From positions 1 through 14,982 of the forward strand of contig JANODG010000193.1 of the NCBI GenBank assembly GCA_031412575.1: a DNA stretch of 14,982 nt, read 5' to 3'. Numbering within the stretch: the stretch's first letter is position 1; each line of letters begins with the position of its first letter. A program made the translations under genes and the position numbers. The notes below the pieces were generated by a model. It worked only from the letters and a program-made list of their open reading frames with translations, was not told the DNA's origin and did not search any database. Shown here piece by piece: positions 1 to 6,297 of this stretch. The DNA is from JAMLIO01 sp031412575. Its GTDB lineage: Bacteria; Bdellovibrionota; Bdellovibrionia; Bdellovibrionales; UBA1609.

Positions 1-2
1 AA

Positions 3-296
3 ATGGACACCATGGCTTTGATTGATTTCTTCTTTAAGAATGCAAGTTTAATAGATCTCATCTTTAGTGAATTTAATGAAGGTCACGTGATCATCAGTGA
101 TTCACATTCCATCGGAACTTACGTCGATGACAAAAGGCGCATTTTGCAACTTAGATTTCACGTGATGAACGAATTTGGCTCAGCTCTTTTTCATCCGCTC
201 ACTCAAAGAAGACCCTTAGACCGTGGCCTACTTATAGAGCAATGGAATAGTTTTTATTCCGCTATCCGCAGGCGACAGAATCAAAGCTTTAAATAA
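3..296 (+). CDS. Hypothetical protein, possibly truncated at its 5' end by the window edge
   Basis: An open frame of 97 codons runs from an ATG at position 3 (a second ATG is at 12) to a TAA at 294-296. No in-frame stop is visible before it because the window starts there, so this may be the C-terminal part of a longer protein. I do not recognise the family. The visible part has a hydrophobic, Phe-rich N-terminus (LIDFFFKN), no obvious signal peptide, no cysteines, and a basic C-terminus (AIRRRQNQ). It is mixed alpha/beta in composition and probably cytoplasmic. It ends 21 nt before the stop of the convergent prfC gene, and no hairpin terminator is visible between them. No function is proposed. 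Confidence 0.5.
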   Translation: MDTMALIDFFFKNASLIDLIFSEFNEGHVIISDSHSIGTYVDDKRRILQLRFHVMNEFGSALFHPLTQRRPLDRGLLIEQWNSFYSAIRRRQNQSFK

Positions 297-317
297 TATT
301 TTTTAAAATAAACAAGA

Positions 318-1898
318 TTAGCTTGGCACCATCGAAAAAGTTAATTCCGGGTTATCACGCTCAAGCCATCTTAAATCCCATTCATTCTGTAAAAGTATGA
401 CTGGGTTTTCGAAGTTATCTAAGTACACATCACTAATCCCTTTCGGAGCTTCGAAGTGAGGTTTTTTATCTTCATCGAAAACCCATCTGGCCAGCTCATA
501 AGGTAGTTTTTCTAATTTAGCTTCTAGCCCATATTCGTCTTCTAGACGGTAAAGTAAAACTTCAAATTGCAAATCCCCAAGCACACCTAAAATCGCATCC
601 TGGCGCCCTATGGAAGGATTGTAAAAAAACTGAATAAGTCCTTCTTCCACCAAATGCTGTACAGCCTCGTGCATCTTACGACGTTTTAAAGGGTCTTTAA
701 TATTTAGGCGGCCAAAAATTTCCGGAGCAAATCTTGGTATCTTATCAAACTTAAACTTTTTACCTTCAGTGACCGTATCTCCGATTTGAAAGTTCCCTGT
801 GTCAGTGATCCCAACAATGTCCCCACTGTAGGCAACCTCAACTGTTTCCCGATCTTGAGCCAAAAATTGTGTGGCGTAAGACAAACGAATTTCTCGCTCT
901 AAGCGTGAGTGATAAACTTTCATTCCACGATCAAAAGTCCCACTACAAATCCTGATGAAAGCTACGCGGTCACGATGTTTCCGATCCATGTTCGCTTGAA
1001 TTTTAAAAACAAAGCCTGAAAAACTTTTGTCTTTCGGTTCTAAAAGACCGGCACTTGTTTTTCGCACATCTGGTTCTGGCGCGTATTCACAAAATAAATC
1101 TAAAAATAAATCCACACCCCAGTTATTTTTTGCACTTCCAAAAGTCATAGGACTGATCTTTCCAGATAAAAACAACTCTTTAGAAAAATCCGGTAAAGCC
1201 CCTTCTAACAACTCGATGGTTTCAGCAAACTGAGCATAAAGTTCCGAACCCACTTTGGACTCAATCAAAGGGTCTTGCCAACCCGTCACATCAAAAATTT
1301 CTGGTAAGTCTACGCCCTTCGTGAACAGATAAAGCTTTTTATTAAATCGATGATAAAGACCTTTAAAAAGACCACCCATACCGATAGGCCATGTCACCGG
1401 ATAACAAGCCATGCCTAGGGTTTTTTCGACATCATCGATCAAATCCAGTGGATCAATCCCTTCACGATCGACTTTATTGGCAAAAGTGAAAATTGGAATT
1501 TGGCGTAAACGACAAACTTCATAAAGTTTTCTGGTTTGAGATTCCACACCCTTGGCTGCATCAATCAGCATCGCCGTGCAGTCGGCAGCATGTAATGTTC
1601 TATATGTATCTTCACCGAAGTCTTTGTGTCCCGGGGTATCTAAGAGATTTACACGAAGCCCTTTATAGTCAAAGTTCATCACACTGGATGTGATTGAAAC
1701 TCCACGTTCTTGCTCCATCGTCATCCAGTCTGAAGTGGCCGCTTTAGTCCCCTTTTTACCTTTCACTTCACCAGCTTCACGAATAATTTGGCCGTTAAAT
1801 AAAATCTTTTCGGTAATCGTGGTTTTACCAGCGTCAGGGTGGGAAATAATAGCAAAAGTGCGTCTTCTAGAGACTTCTTCTTCAAAACGTAAACTCAT
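318..1898 (-). CDS. prfC: Peptide chain release factor 3 (RF3)
   Basis: RF3 is a cytoplasmic translational GTPase that removes RF1 or RF2 from the ribosome after peptide release. The 526-residue length matches the family (about 530 in E. coli). GTPase motifs appear in order: the P-loop SHPDAGKT (about 19-26), ERGVSIT (64-70, switch I), DTPGH (87-91), NKVD (141-144) and SAK (255-257). The wording around DTPGHKDFGEDTYRTL and the Trp-rich C-terminal region are typical of RF3 rather than EF-G or LepA. Domains II and III follow at about 280-520. The start is ATG, with no strong Shine-Dalgarno sequence. The gene diverges from a ferredoxin across a 193-bp gap and stands alone as a transcription unit. 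The identification is secure. Confidence 0.97.
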   Translation of the reverse strand: MSLRFEEEVSRRRTFAIISHPDAGKTTITEKILFNGQIIREAGEVKGKKGTKAATSDWMTMEQERGVSITSSVMNFDYKGLRVNLLDTPGHKDFGEDTYRTLHAADCTAMLIDAAKGVESQTRKLYEVCRLRQIPIFTFANKVDREGIDPLDLIDDVEKTLGMACYPVTWPIGMGGLFKGLYHRFNKKLYLFTKGVDLPEIFDVTGWQDPLIESKVGSELYAQFAETIELLEGALPDFSKELFLSGKISPMTFGSAKNNWGVDLFLDLFCEYAPEPDVRKTSAGLLEPKDKSFSGFVFKIQANMDRKHRDRVAFIRICSGTFDRGMKVYHSRLEREIRLSYATQFLAQDRETVEVAYSGDIVGITDTGNFQIGDTVTEGKKFKFDKIPRFAPEIFGRLNIKDPLKRRKMHEAVQHLVEEGLIQFFYNPSIGRQDAILGVLGDLQFEVLLYRLEDEYGLEAKLEKLPYELARWVFDEDKKPHFEAPKGISDVYLDNFENPVILLQNEWDLRWLERDNPELTFSMVPS

Positions 1899-1935
1899 AT
1901 CATTTTATTACCAACTGAAGGTATTTAAGTCATTT

Positions 1936-1953
1936 ACTTATGAGTTAATAAGT
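1936..1953. promoter_or_regulatory. Small inverted repeat in the prfC/ferredoxin divergent gap
   Basis: The 193-bp gap between the divergent prfC and ferredoxin starts contains ACTTAT, 6 nt, ATAAGT: two inverted 6-bp half-sites, 37-54 bp upstream of the prfC start codon. It could be a regulator site or chance in AT-rich DNA. I found no convincing -35/-10 pair for either gene in this gap. Confidence 0.2.
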
Positions 1954-2091
1954 GGGTCATTAAAATTGAATTATGTAGATTAGCGTCTGAGTGCACAAGC
2001 CGTTGATCTCTGATGAAAAATAATCTCGAAAATTTTTAGACCAAAGATTCAACTTTACAAGTCATGGTTTTAGCGTCAATTTAACAGAACG

Positions 2092-2331
2092 ATGGCTGAT
2101 AAAAGTGATAAATATCCAGAAAATATTAAAGGGCAGTTCTATGTAGATAGATCATGCATTGCCTGTGATGCATGTGTAACTGCCGCGCCAGAGAATTTCT
2201 CAATGGATGAGAATGATGGTCATGCTTTTTTATCTAAACAGCCTAAAAGTGACGAAGAGGTCGAAGCCTGCAAAGAGGCCATGGAAGGCTGTCCTGTCGA
2301 AGCGATCGGCGACGATGGCGAAAATACTTAA
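2092..2331 (+). CDS. Single-cluster [4Fe-4S] ferredoxin
   Basis: This is a small acidic electron carrier of 79 residues, acting in the cytoplasm. It has CxxCxxC at Cys22, Cys25 and Cys28 and a distal Cys67-Pro (GCPVEAI), the four ligands of one [4Fe-4S] cluster. An additional Cys60 precedes the last ligand by seven residues; in some monocluster ferredoxins of this type a similarly placed cysteine forms a disulfide or is free. No second cluster motif is present. Length and layout match the Bacillus and Thermotoga monocluster type. The start is ATG at 2092, since the only nearby upstream ATG (2064) runs into a stop within seven codons. The Shine-Dalgarno is weak. It lies 114 nt upstream of a fatty acid desaturase on the same strand and may supply it with electrons; that link is inferred. 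Confidence 0.9.
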   Translation: MADKSDKYPENIKGQFYVDRSCIACDACVTAAPENFSMDENDGHAFLSKQPKSDEEVEACKEAMEGCPVEAIGDDGENT

Positions 2332-2371
2332 ATAACATGACTTAAAAAAAATTTTTATACCGCGTAGCCTA

Positions 2372-2401
2372 TTGTAATCTTTGGAATTTTAACAATATTA
2401 T
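2372..2401 (+). promoter_or_regulatory. Likely sigma-70 promoter of the desaturase gene
   Basis: TTGTAA at 2372-2377 and TATTAT at 2396-2401 are separated by 18 nt (4/6 and 5/6 matches to consensus). Transcription would start near 2408, giving a leader of about 38 nt. A GGAG Shine-Dalgarno follows at 2435-2438, 7 nt before the ATG at 2446. This implies the desaturase can be expressed independently of the ferredoxin gene upstream. Confidence 0.45.
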
Positions 2402-2445
2402 AAGTTTTAAAATTAAACTTTTGACACCACGGTTGGAGTCTCGAA

Positions 2446-3621
2446 ATGGATTTTGAAACAGGTCAGCAAAAAACGAGTTCTGATTTAAAAAATGTTCGTA
2501 TATCCAATGGCGATGTGAAATCCATGCAACATATTGAAATCATCCCCAATGAAAATTCCATACCGAAAGATATTTTGAACGACTCATCGAAGAACAATTC
2601 AAAACCATGTCCAGTTCTAAGATCCGTTGCCTATTACCGTAAAGAATTGATGCCTCACTTAAGCAAAGATATTTTTAAACAAAATCCTATCCGATTAGCT
2701 GGATTTGTAATCTGCGGATTTGGGGCGATCGGCGCTTTTTTAGCAATCACTTTTTTAAATCCAGCTTGGTACTTTAAACTTATCCTAGGACTTTTTATTG
2801 GTTTTAATACAGGAATTTTGGGATTTTTAACCCATGAGCTTCTTCACGGCGCCATCACAAGAAATCAAAGATTACAAAACATTTTTGGTTTTTTGGGATT
2901 GATGCCGTATTTAATCTCACCAACATATTGGAAGTTCATACATAATAAACTTCATCATAATGACACGCAAAAAAATATCCGCGATCCCGACGCATTTCCA
3001 ATCCTAAAAATCTACAAGCACAGTCGATTTGTTCAAGCGATCTTTCCTTTTACTCCTGGATCTGGATATAAAAGAAGCTATTTTTATTTTTTCTTTTGGT
3101 TGTCATTTCATGAGTTTGTCGCACAAATTTATCACCGCTTTAGAAATGGAATTTTTAAGGACTTAAATCATAAACGAGTGACCATAGAGCTGTCTTGCCA
3201 ACTTTTGATTTTGGGCACAGCTTTGATAGTCACCGGCCCATCCAATTGGCTTTGGGTTTTAGTGATTCCTATCGTAACCCAAAACTACATGCTTATGAGC
3301 TACATAGCTACGAATCACAATTTAAGTCCTTTGACATCAGACAATGATCCTTTAGTGAATAGTTTGTCGGTGACAAACCATCCCTTTTTTGAATGGATTA
3401 GTTTAGATTTTGGATATCATGTTGAGCATCATCTATTCCCTACGATCAGCAGTAAACATTCTAAAAAAGTTCACGCCGTTTTAAAAGAAAAATTTCCGAA
3501 CGAATATAAATGTATGCCGAAGTGGGCCGCCATTAAGAAGCTTTACAGCACAGCTCGAATTTATAAAAATTCTACAACTTTATTTAATCCAGAGACTCTT
3601 AAAGAGTACAAAACCATTTAG
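2446..3621 (+). CDS. Membrane fatty acid desaturase, di-iron histidine-box type
   Basis: This predicted integral membrane enzyme would introduce a double bond into acyl chains using O2 and an electron donor, adjusting membrane fluidity. The three histidine boxes that bind the two irons are intact: HELLH (130-134), HNKLHH (166-171) and HVEHH (325-329), the last inside the familiar FGYHVEHHLFP context. An accessory TNHN lies at 289-292. Hydrophobic segments lie near 84-104, 109-128, 213-222, 248-264 and 268-287. The first 70 or so residues are polar and unlike the core, and look like a disordered cytoplasmic extension. A GGAG Shine-Dalgarno 7 nt before the ATG supports this start over Met27. 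There is no fused cytochrome b5 domain, so a separate donor is needed; a ferredoxin gene lies 114 nt upstream. Regiospecificity cannot be read from the sequence, and a hydroxylase or ketolase of the same superfamily is possible. Confidence 0.88.
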   Translation: MDFETGQQKTSSDLKNVRISNGDVKSMQHIEIIPNENSIPKDILNDSSKNNSKPCPVLRSVAYYRKELMPHLSKDIFKQNPIRLAGFVICGFGAIGAFLAITFLNPAWYFKLILGLFIGFNTGILGFLTHELLHGAITRNQRLQNIFGFLGLMPYLISPTYWKFIHNKLHHNDTQKNIRDPDAFPILKIYKHSRFVQAIFPFTPGSGYKRSYFYFFFWLSFHEFVAQIYHRFRNGIFKDLNHKRVTIELSCQLLILGTALIVTGPSNWLWVLVIPIVTQNYMLMSYIATNHNLSPLTSDNDPLVNSLSVTNHPFFEWISLDFGYHVEHHLFPTISSKHSKKVHAVLKEKFPNEYKCMPKWAAIKKLYSTARIYKNSTTLFNPETLKEYKTI

Positions 3622-3636
3622 AAATTTTCGGCTGGA

Positions 3637-3972
3637 TTAACAAGAACTAATTTCTATTTTTTCACTCAAGCGGATTCCGTAATCCGAAAACGCTTTTAAG
3701 AATTTTTCGAAATTTTTTTGATGAACACAGTATTTAGAGCGCGGACCATCGACTTCGCCTTGAATAAGGCCAGCTTTTTTTAAGGCCTTTAAATGCTGAC
3801 TAACAGTCGACTGTGCTAAGGGAAGATCAATCACCAAGTCCCCACATATACATTCTTTTTTTAAAGCCAATGTACGTAAAATCGCCACACGTGCAGGATG
3901 AGCCATCGCTTTACACCATTCGGCTAACTGTATGTCGCGGTCCGAAAAATCTTCTTTTCTTGATAAAGCCAT
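3637..3972 (-). CDS. arsR: ArsR-family arsenite-responsive repressor
   Basis: This 111-residue winged-helix metalloregulator should repress the ars genes until arsenite or antimonite binds. The start AEWCKAMAHPARVAILRTL is the usual ArsR/SmtB dimer helix. The inducer-sensing ECICGD places Cys41 and Cys43 in the helix preceding recognition, like the CVC motif of E. coli ArsR. The third cysteine of the E. coli site is absent; Cys20, Cys81 or the terminal Cys111 could contribute instead. The recognition helix is LAQSTVSQHLKALKKAGLI (about 52-70), followed by the wing GEVDGPRSKYCV. The gene diverges from the ACR3 pump across 65 bp containing a perfect palindrome, the likely operator. A -10-like hexamer lies only 5 nt before the ATG and there is no Shine-Dalgarno, so the message may be leaderless. 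It is convergent with the desaturase, 15 nt away. Confidence 0.93.
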   Translation of the reverse strand: MALSRKEDFSDRDIQLAEWCKAMAHPARVAILRTLALKKECICGDLVIDLPLAQSTVSQHLKALKKAGLIQGEVDGPRSKYCVHQKNFEKFLKAFSDYGIRLSEKIEISSC

Positions 3973-3977
3973 AAATC

Positions 3978-4006
3978 ATCGTATATCGTAAATTTACGAT
4001 TAACAA
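3978..4006 (-). promoter_or_regulatory. Likely arsR promoter, reading leftward
   Basis: On the minus strand TTGTTA (4001-4006) and TACGAT (3978-3983) are separated by exactly 17 nt, a good sigma-70 arrangement. Only 5 nt separate the -10 from the arsR ATG (3970-3972), so the transcript would begin at or next to the start codon. The 16-bp ars palindrome occupies the last 16 nt of the spacer, so bound ArsR would directly block RNA polymerase. Confidence 0.45.
3985..4000. promoter_or_regulatory. ArsR operator palindrome
   Basis: ATCGTAAATTTACGAT is a perfect 16-bp palindrome in the 65-bp gap between divergent arsR and the ACR3 gene. A further ATCGTA half-site lies at 3978-3983 in direct orientation, 7 bp from the first. 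ArsR/SmtB proteins bind as dimers to such AT-rich dyads, so one site could control both directions. Confidence 0.7.
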
Positions 4007-4037
4007 GATTTAATAGCTAATTTAAAAAGGATTTCTT

Positions 4038-5087
4038 ATGAAAAAACTTTCATTCTTAGACAGGTATCTTACGATTTGGATATTTGCCGCTATGGCTATA
4101 GGTGTTTTTTTAAGTAAATTTGTTCCTTCGTTTTCGCGTTTGATCGAAAGCTTTAGTGTTGGATCAACATCGATTCCAATTGCTGCGGGTTTGATACTGA
4201 TGATGTATCCTCCACTCGCCAAAGTGAAATACGAAGAACTACCAAAAGTTTTTTCGAACACTAGAATTTTGATTTTATCACTGATTCAAAATTGGCTTTT
4301 AGGCCCTGTGTTGATGTTTATTTTAGCCGTTATTTTTTTACGGGATTATCCCGAATACATGACGGGGTTGATTTTGATTGGAATTGCAAGGTGCATAGCC
4401 ATGGTGATTGTTTGGAACGATCTTGCTGGTGGAAGTCGGGAATACTGTGCGGGTTTAGTGGCGCTAAATTCTTTATTTCAAGTTTTCACATTTCCATTCT
4501 TAGCGTTTTTCTTTTTAACAACTCTGCCAGGCTGGTTTGGAATTGCGACAGTTGAAGTTAATATCGCCATATGGGATGTGGCTGTCGCAGTATTTATTTA
4601 TTTGGGACTTCCCTTCATAGCGGGTTATTTGACTCGAAAAATTTTAATAAAATCAAAAGGTCAGAGTTGGTACGAGTTAGAATTTATACCAAGAATTTCG
4701 CCACTCACTTTAGTGTTTCTGTTATTTACAATTGTTGTGATGTTTTCTCTGAAAGGAGACCAAATCATTGAACTACCCTTGGATGTTTTAAGGATCACCG
4801 TCCCCTTGCTTATTTATTTTGTATTGATGTTTATTTTTTCATTTATAATGAGTAAAAAAGCTGGCGCCGATTACGAAAAGTCAGCGACACTTTCATTTAC
4901 TGCGGCATCTAATAATTTTGAATTAGCCATCGCTGTGGCTGTTGCCACGTTTGGGATTCATCACGGGGCTGCATTTGCAGCAGTGATTGGACCATTGGTC
5001 GAAGTCCCTGTTCTGATCGGACTTGTGTCCGTGTCCCTTTGGATTAAAAAAAATTATTTTAACTTAAAAGTTCAGTATGGAGCATAA
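4038..5087 (+). CDS. acr3: ACR3-family arsenite efflux transporter
   Basis: This 349-residue inner-membrane permease of the bile/arsenite/riboflavin transporter superfamily exports arsenite driven by the proton gradient. About ten hydrophobic segments run through the protein. Family hallmarks are present: MMYPPLAKVKYEELPKVF (55-72), GIARCIAMVIVWNDLAGG (115-132) with the essential cysteine at 119, and AASNNFELAIAVA (289-301) with the essential glutamate at 294. It is ACR3 rather than the unrelated ArsB antiporter. AAGGA at 4027-4031, 6 nt before the ATG, supports the start. The stop (5085-5087) is a single nucleotide from the preferred arsC start, so the two genes are translationally coupled. 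Expression is probably controlled by the ArsR site in the gap upstream. Confidence 0.95.
   Translation: MKKLSFLDRYLTIWIFAAMAIGVFLSKFVPSFSRLIESFSVGSTSIPIAAGLILMMYPPLAKVKYEELPKVFSNTRILILSLIQNWLLGPVLMFILAVIFLRDYPEYMTGLILIGIARCIAMVIVWNDLAGGSREYCAGLVALNSLFQVFTFPFLAFFFLTTLPGWFGIATVEVNIAIWDVAVAVFIYLGLPFIAGYLTRKILIKSKGQSWYELEFIPRISPLTLVFLLFTIVVMFSLKGDQIIELPLDVLRITVPLLIYFVLMFIFSFIMSKKAGADYEKSATLSFTAASNNFELAIAVAVATFGIHHGAAFAAVIGPLVEVPVLIGLVSVSLWIKKNYFNLKVQYGA
5079..5082 (+). promoter_or_regulatory. Ribosome binding site that decides the arsC start
   Basis: GGAG lies 6 nt before the ATG at 5089 and overlaps the last codons of the ACR3 gene. The earlier in-frame ATG at 5077 overlaps this motif itself, so 5089 is the better start; it also places the active-site cysteine at residue 7. 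Confidence 0.6.
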
Positions 5088-5088
5088 T

Positions 5089-5505
5089 ATGAAAATACTC
5101 TTTCTATGTGTTGCTAATTCCGCTCGAAGCCAATTGGCCGAGGGCCTCGCAAAATCCATCTTAGGCCAAAACGTTCATGTGGAAAGTGCAGGTTCAGAAC
5201 CTTTAGGGCAAGTCCAGCCTTGGGCGATTAAGTCACTCAAAGAAGTAGGTATAGATATCAGCGGCAACTGGTCAAAGTCTTACGACGAGTTGTCACTCCA
5301 ATTCATCAACGATCTCGATTATGTGATCACCTTATGCGCGGAAGAAGTATGTCCTGCGTTTATCACCAAGGCTAAACGTCTTCATTGGCCGATTAAAGAT
5401 CCTGCTAAGGTTTCTGAAGAAGAAAAGCAGAAAGCTTTTGAAGTCGCCAGACAAGAAATTAAAGAAAAGATCTTAGAATTTGGCAAAGATCTAAATTTAA
5501 TTTAA
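5089..5505 (+). CDS. arsC: Arsenate reductase, thioredoxin-coupled low-molecular-weight phosphatase fold
   Basis: This cytoplasmic enzyme reduces arsenate to arsenite, the substrate of the adjacent pump. Using the ATG at 5089 the protein has 138 residues; the frame is also open from 5077, which would add four. The P-loop CX5R is CVANSAR (Cys7-Arg13), immediately after the first strand MKILFL. A second and third cysteine at 83 and 88 (ITLCAEEVCP) match the relay pair of the S. aureus pI258 ArsC, and DPAK (Asp104) supplies the acid on the D-loop. Three properly placed cysteines favour the thioredoxin-coupled reductase over a plain tyrosine phosphatase. The Cys83-Cys88 spacing is shorter than in pI258. 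The gene starts 1 nt after the ACR3 stop and belongs to the same transcript. It is convergent with uppP across 18 nt, with no clear terminator. Confidence 0.92.
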   Translation: MKILFLCVANSARSQLAEGLAKSILGQNVHVESAGSEPLGQVQPWAIKSLKEVGIDISGNWSKSYDELSLQFINDLDYVITLCAEEVCPAFITKAKRLHWPIKDPAKVSEEEKQKAFEVARQEIKEKILEFGKDLNLI

Positions 5506-5523
5506 ACGAAATTTTTGCTAATT

Positions 5524-6297
5524 TCATGAATTGAAATAAACGCTTAAAATGACAAGCCCAAGACATACTCGGTAATATCCAAAATGTTTAAAGCCGAATC
5601 GACTTACAATTGAGACCATGGTTTTAATCGCAAGTAAGGCGAATACAAAGGATAGGATTAATCCAGCAATTAAATACGTGATTTGTTCTGATTCAATATT
5701 GGGAATCACTTTAAGACTTTTGATGAATGCAGCACCTGCTAGTGTTGGAACAGCCAAAAAGAACGAAAACTCGGCCGCCGCTTTTCTATTTAGTCGCAGC
5801 GACAATCCCCCAATGATGGTAGCACCACTTCGTGAAACTCCAGGCAAAAATGCAAAACATTGAATTAGGCCAATCTTAAGACAATCCAGCCAAGACAAAT
5901 CGGAAATCTCTTTTAAGTCTTGGCCGTCGGCTTTGAAATAGTAATCCGACCAGATCAAAACAAAGCCACCAAAAAACGTCGTCAAGCCCACTATTAAAAT
6001 ACTATCTAGCACCACATCGATTTTATTTTTAAGTAATAGCCCAATGATGGCGGCAGGTAAAAAGGCGATAAAAAGTTTTTTATAGAAAGGAATATTAGGA
6101 AGAAATCTACGCCAGTACACGCATAGTACAGATAGGATCGCACCCAACTGGATTATTACATTAAAGGATTTAACAAACTCATCATCTTGTAATCCTAAAA
6201 ATGCCGAGGCCACAATTAAGTGTCCCGTCGAACTGATCGGCAAAAACTCTGTGAAGCCTTCGATGAAGGATAGAATTAGAACATCAAGCCAACTCAT
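5524..6297 (-). CDS. uppP: Undecaprenyl-diphosphatase (UppP/BacA)
   Basis: This polytopic inner-membrane enzyme dephosphorylates undecaprenyl pyrophosphate to recycle the lipid carrier for peptidoglycan and other envelope polymers; extra activity gives bacitracin resistance. Its 257 residues are close to the family norm. Both signature segments are intact: EGFTEFLPISSTGH (13-26, with catalytic Glu13, Glu17 and His26) and LPGVSRSGATIIGG (151-164, with Arg156). Seven or eight hydrophobic helices follow the usual plan. Its ATG overlaps the scpB stop by one base (TAATG), so translation is probably coupled to scpB. It is the last gene of the scpA-scpB-uppP operon. Confidence 0.96.
   Translation of the reverse strand: MSWLDVLILSFIEGFTEFLPISSTGHLIVASAFLGLQDDEFVKSFNVIIQLGAILSVLCVYWRRFLPNIPFYKKLFIAFLPAAIIGLLLKNKIDVVLDSILIVGLTTFFGGFVLIWSDYYFKADGQDLKEISDLSWLDCLKIGLIQCFAFLPGVSRSGATIIGGLSLRLNRKAAAEFSFFLAVPTLAGAAFIKSLKVIPNIESEQITYLIAGLILSFVFALLAIKTMVSIVSRFGFKHFGYYRVCLGLVILSVYFNS

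Noticed and set aside
1027..1983. Several open frames opposite prfC
   Set aside because: They lie antisense to an intact, strongly conserved gene, lack ribosome sites and show no domain-like composition.
2421..2426. Perfect TTGACA as -35 of the desaturase promoter
   Set aside because: It is 19 nt before the ATG and overlaps the position a -10 and leader would need; no -10 hexamer can follow before the coding region.
5077..5505. arsC starting at the ATG at 5077
   Set aside because: It would overlap the ACR3 gene by 11 nt and cover the GGAG that correctly serves the ATG at 5089.
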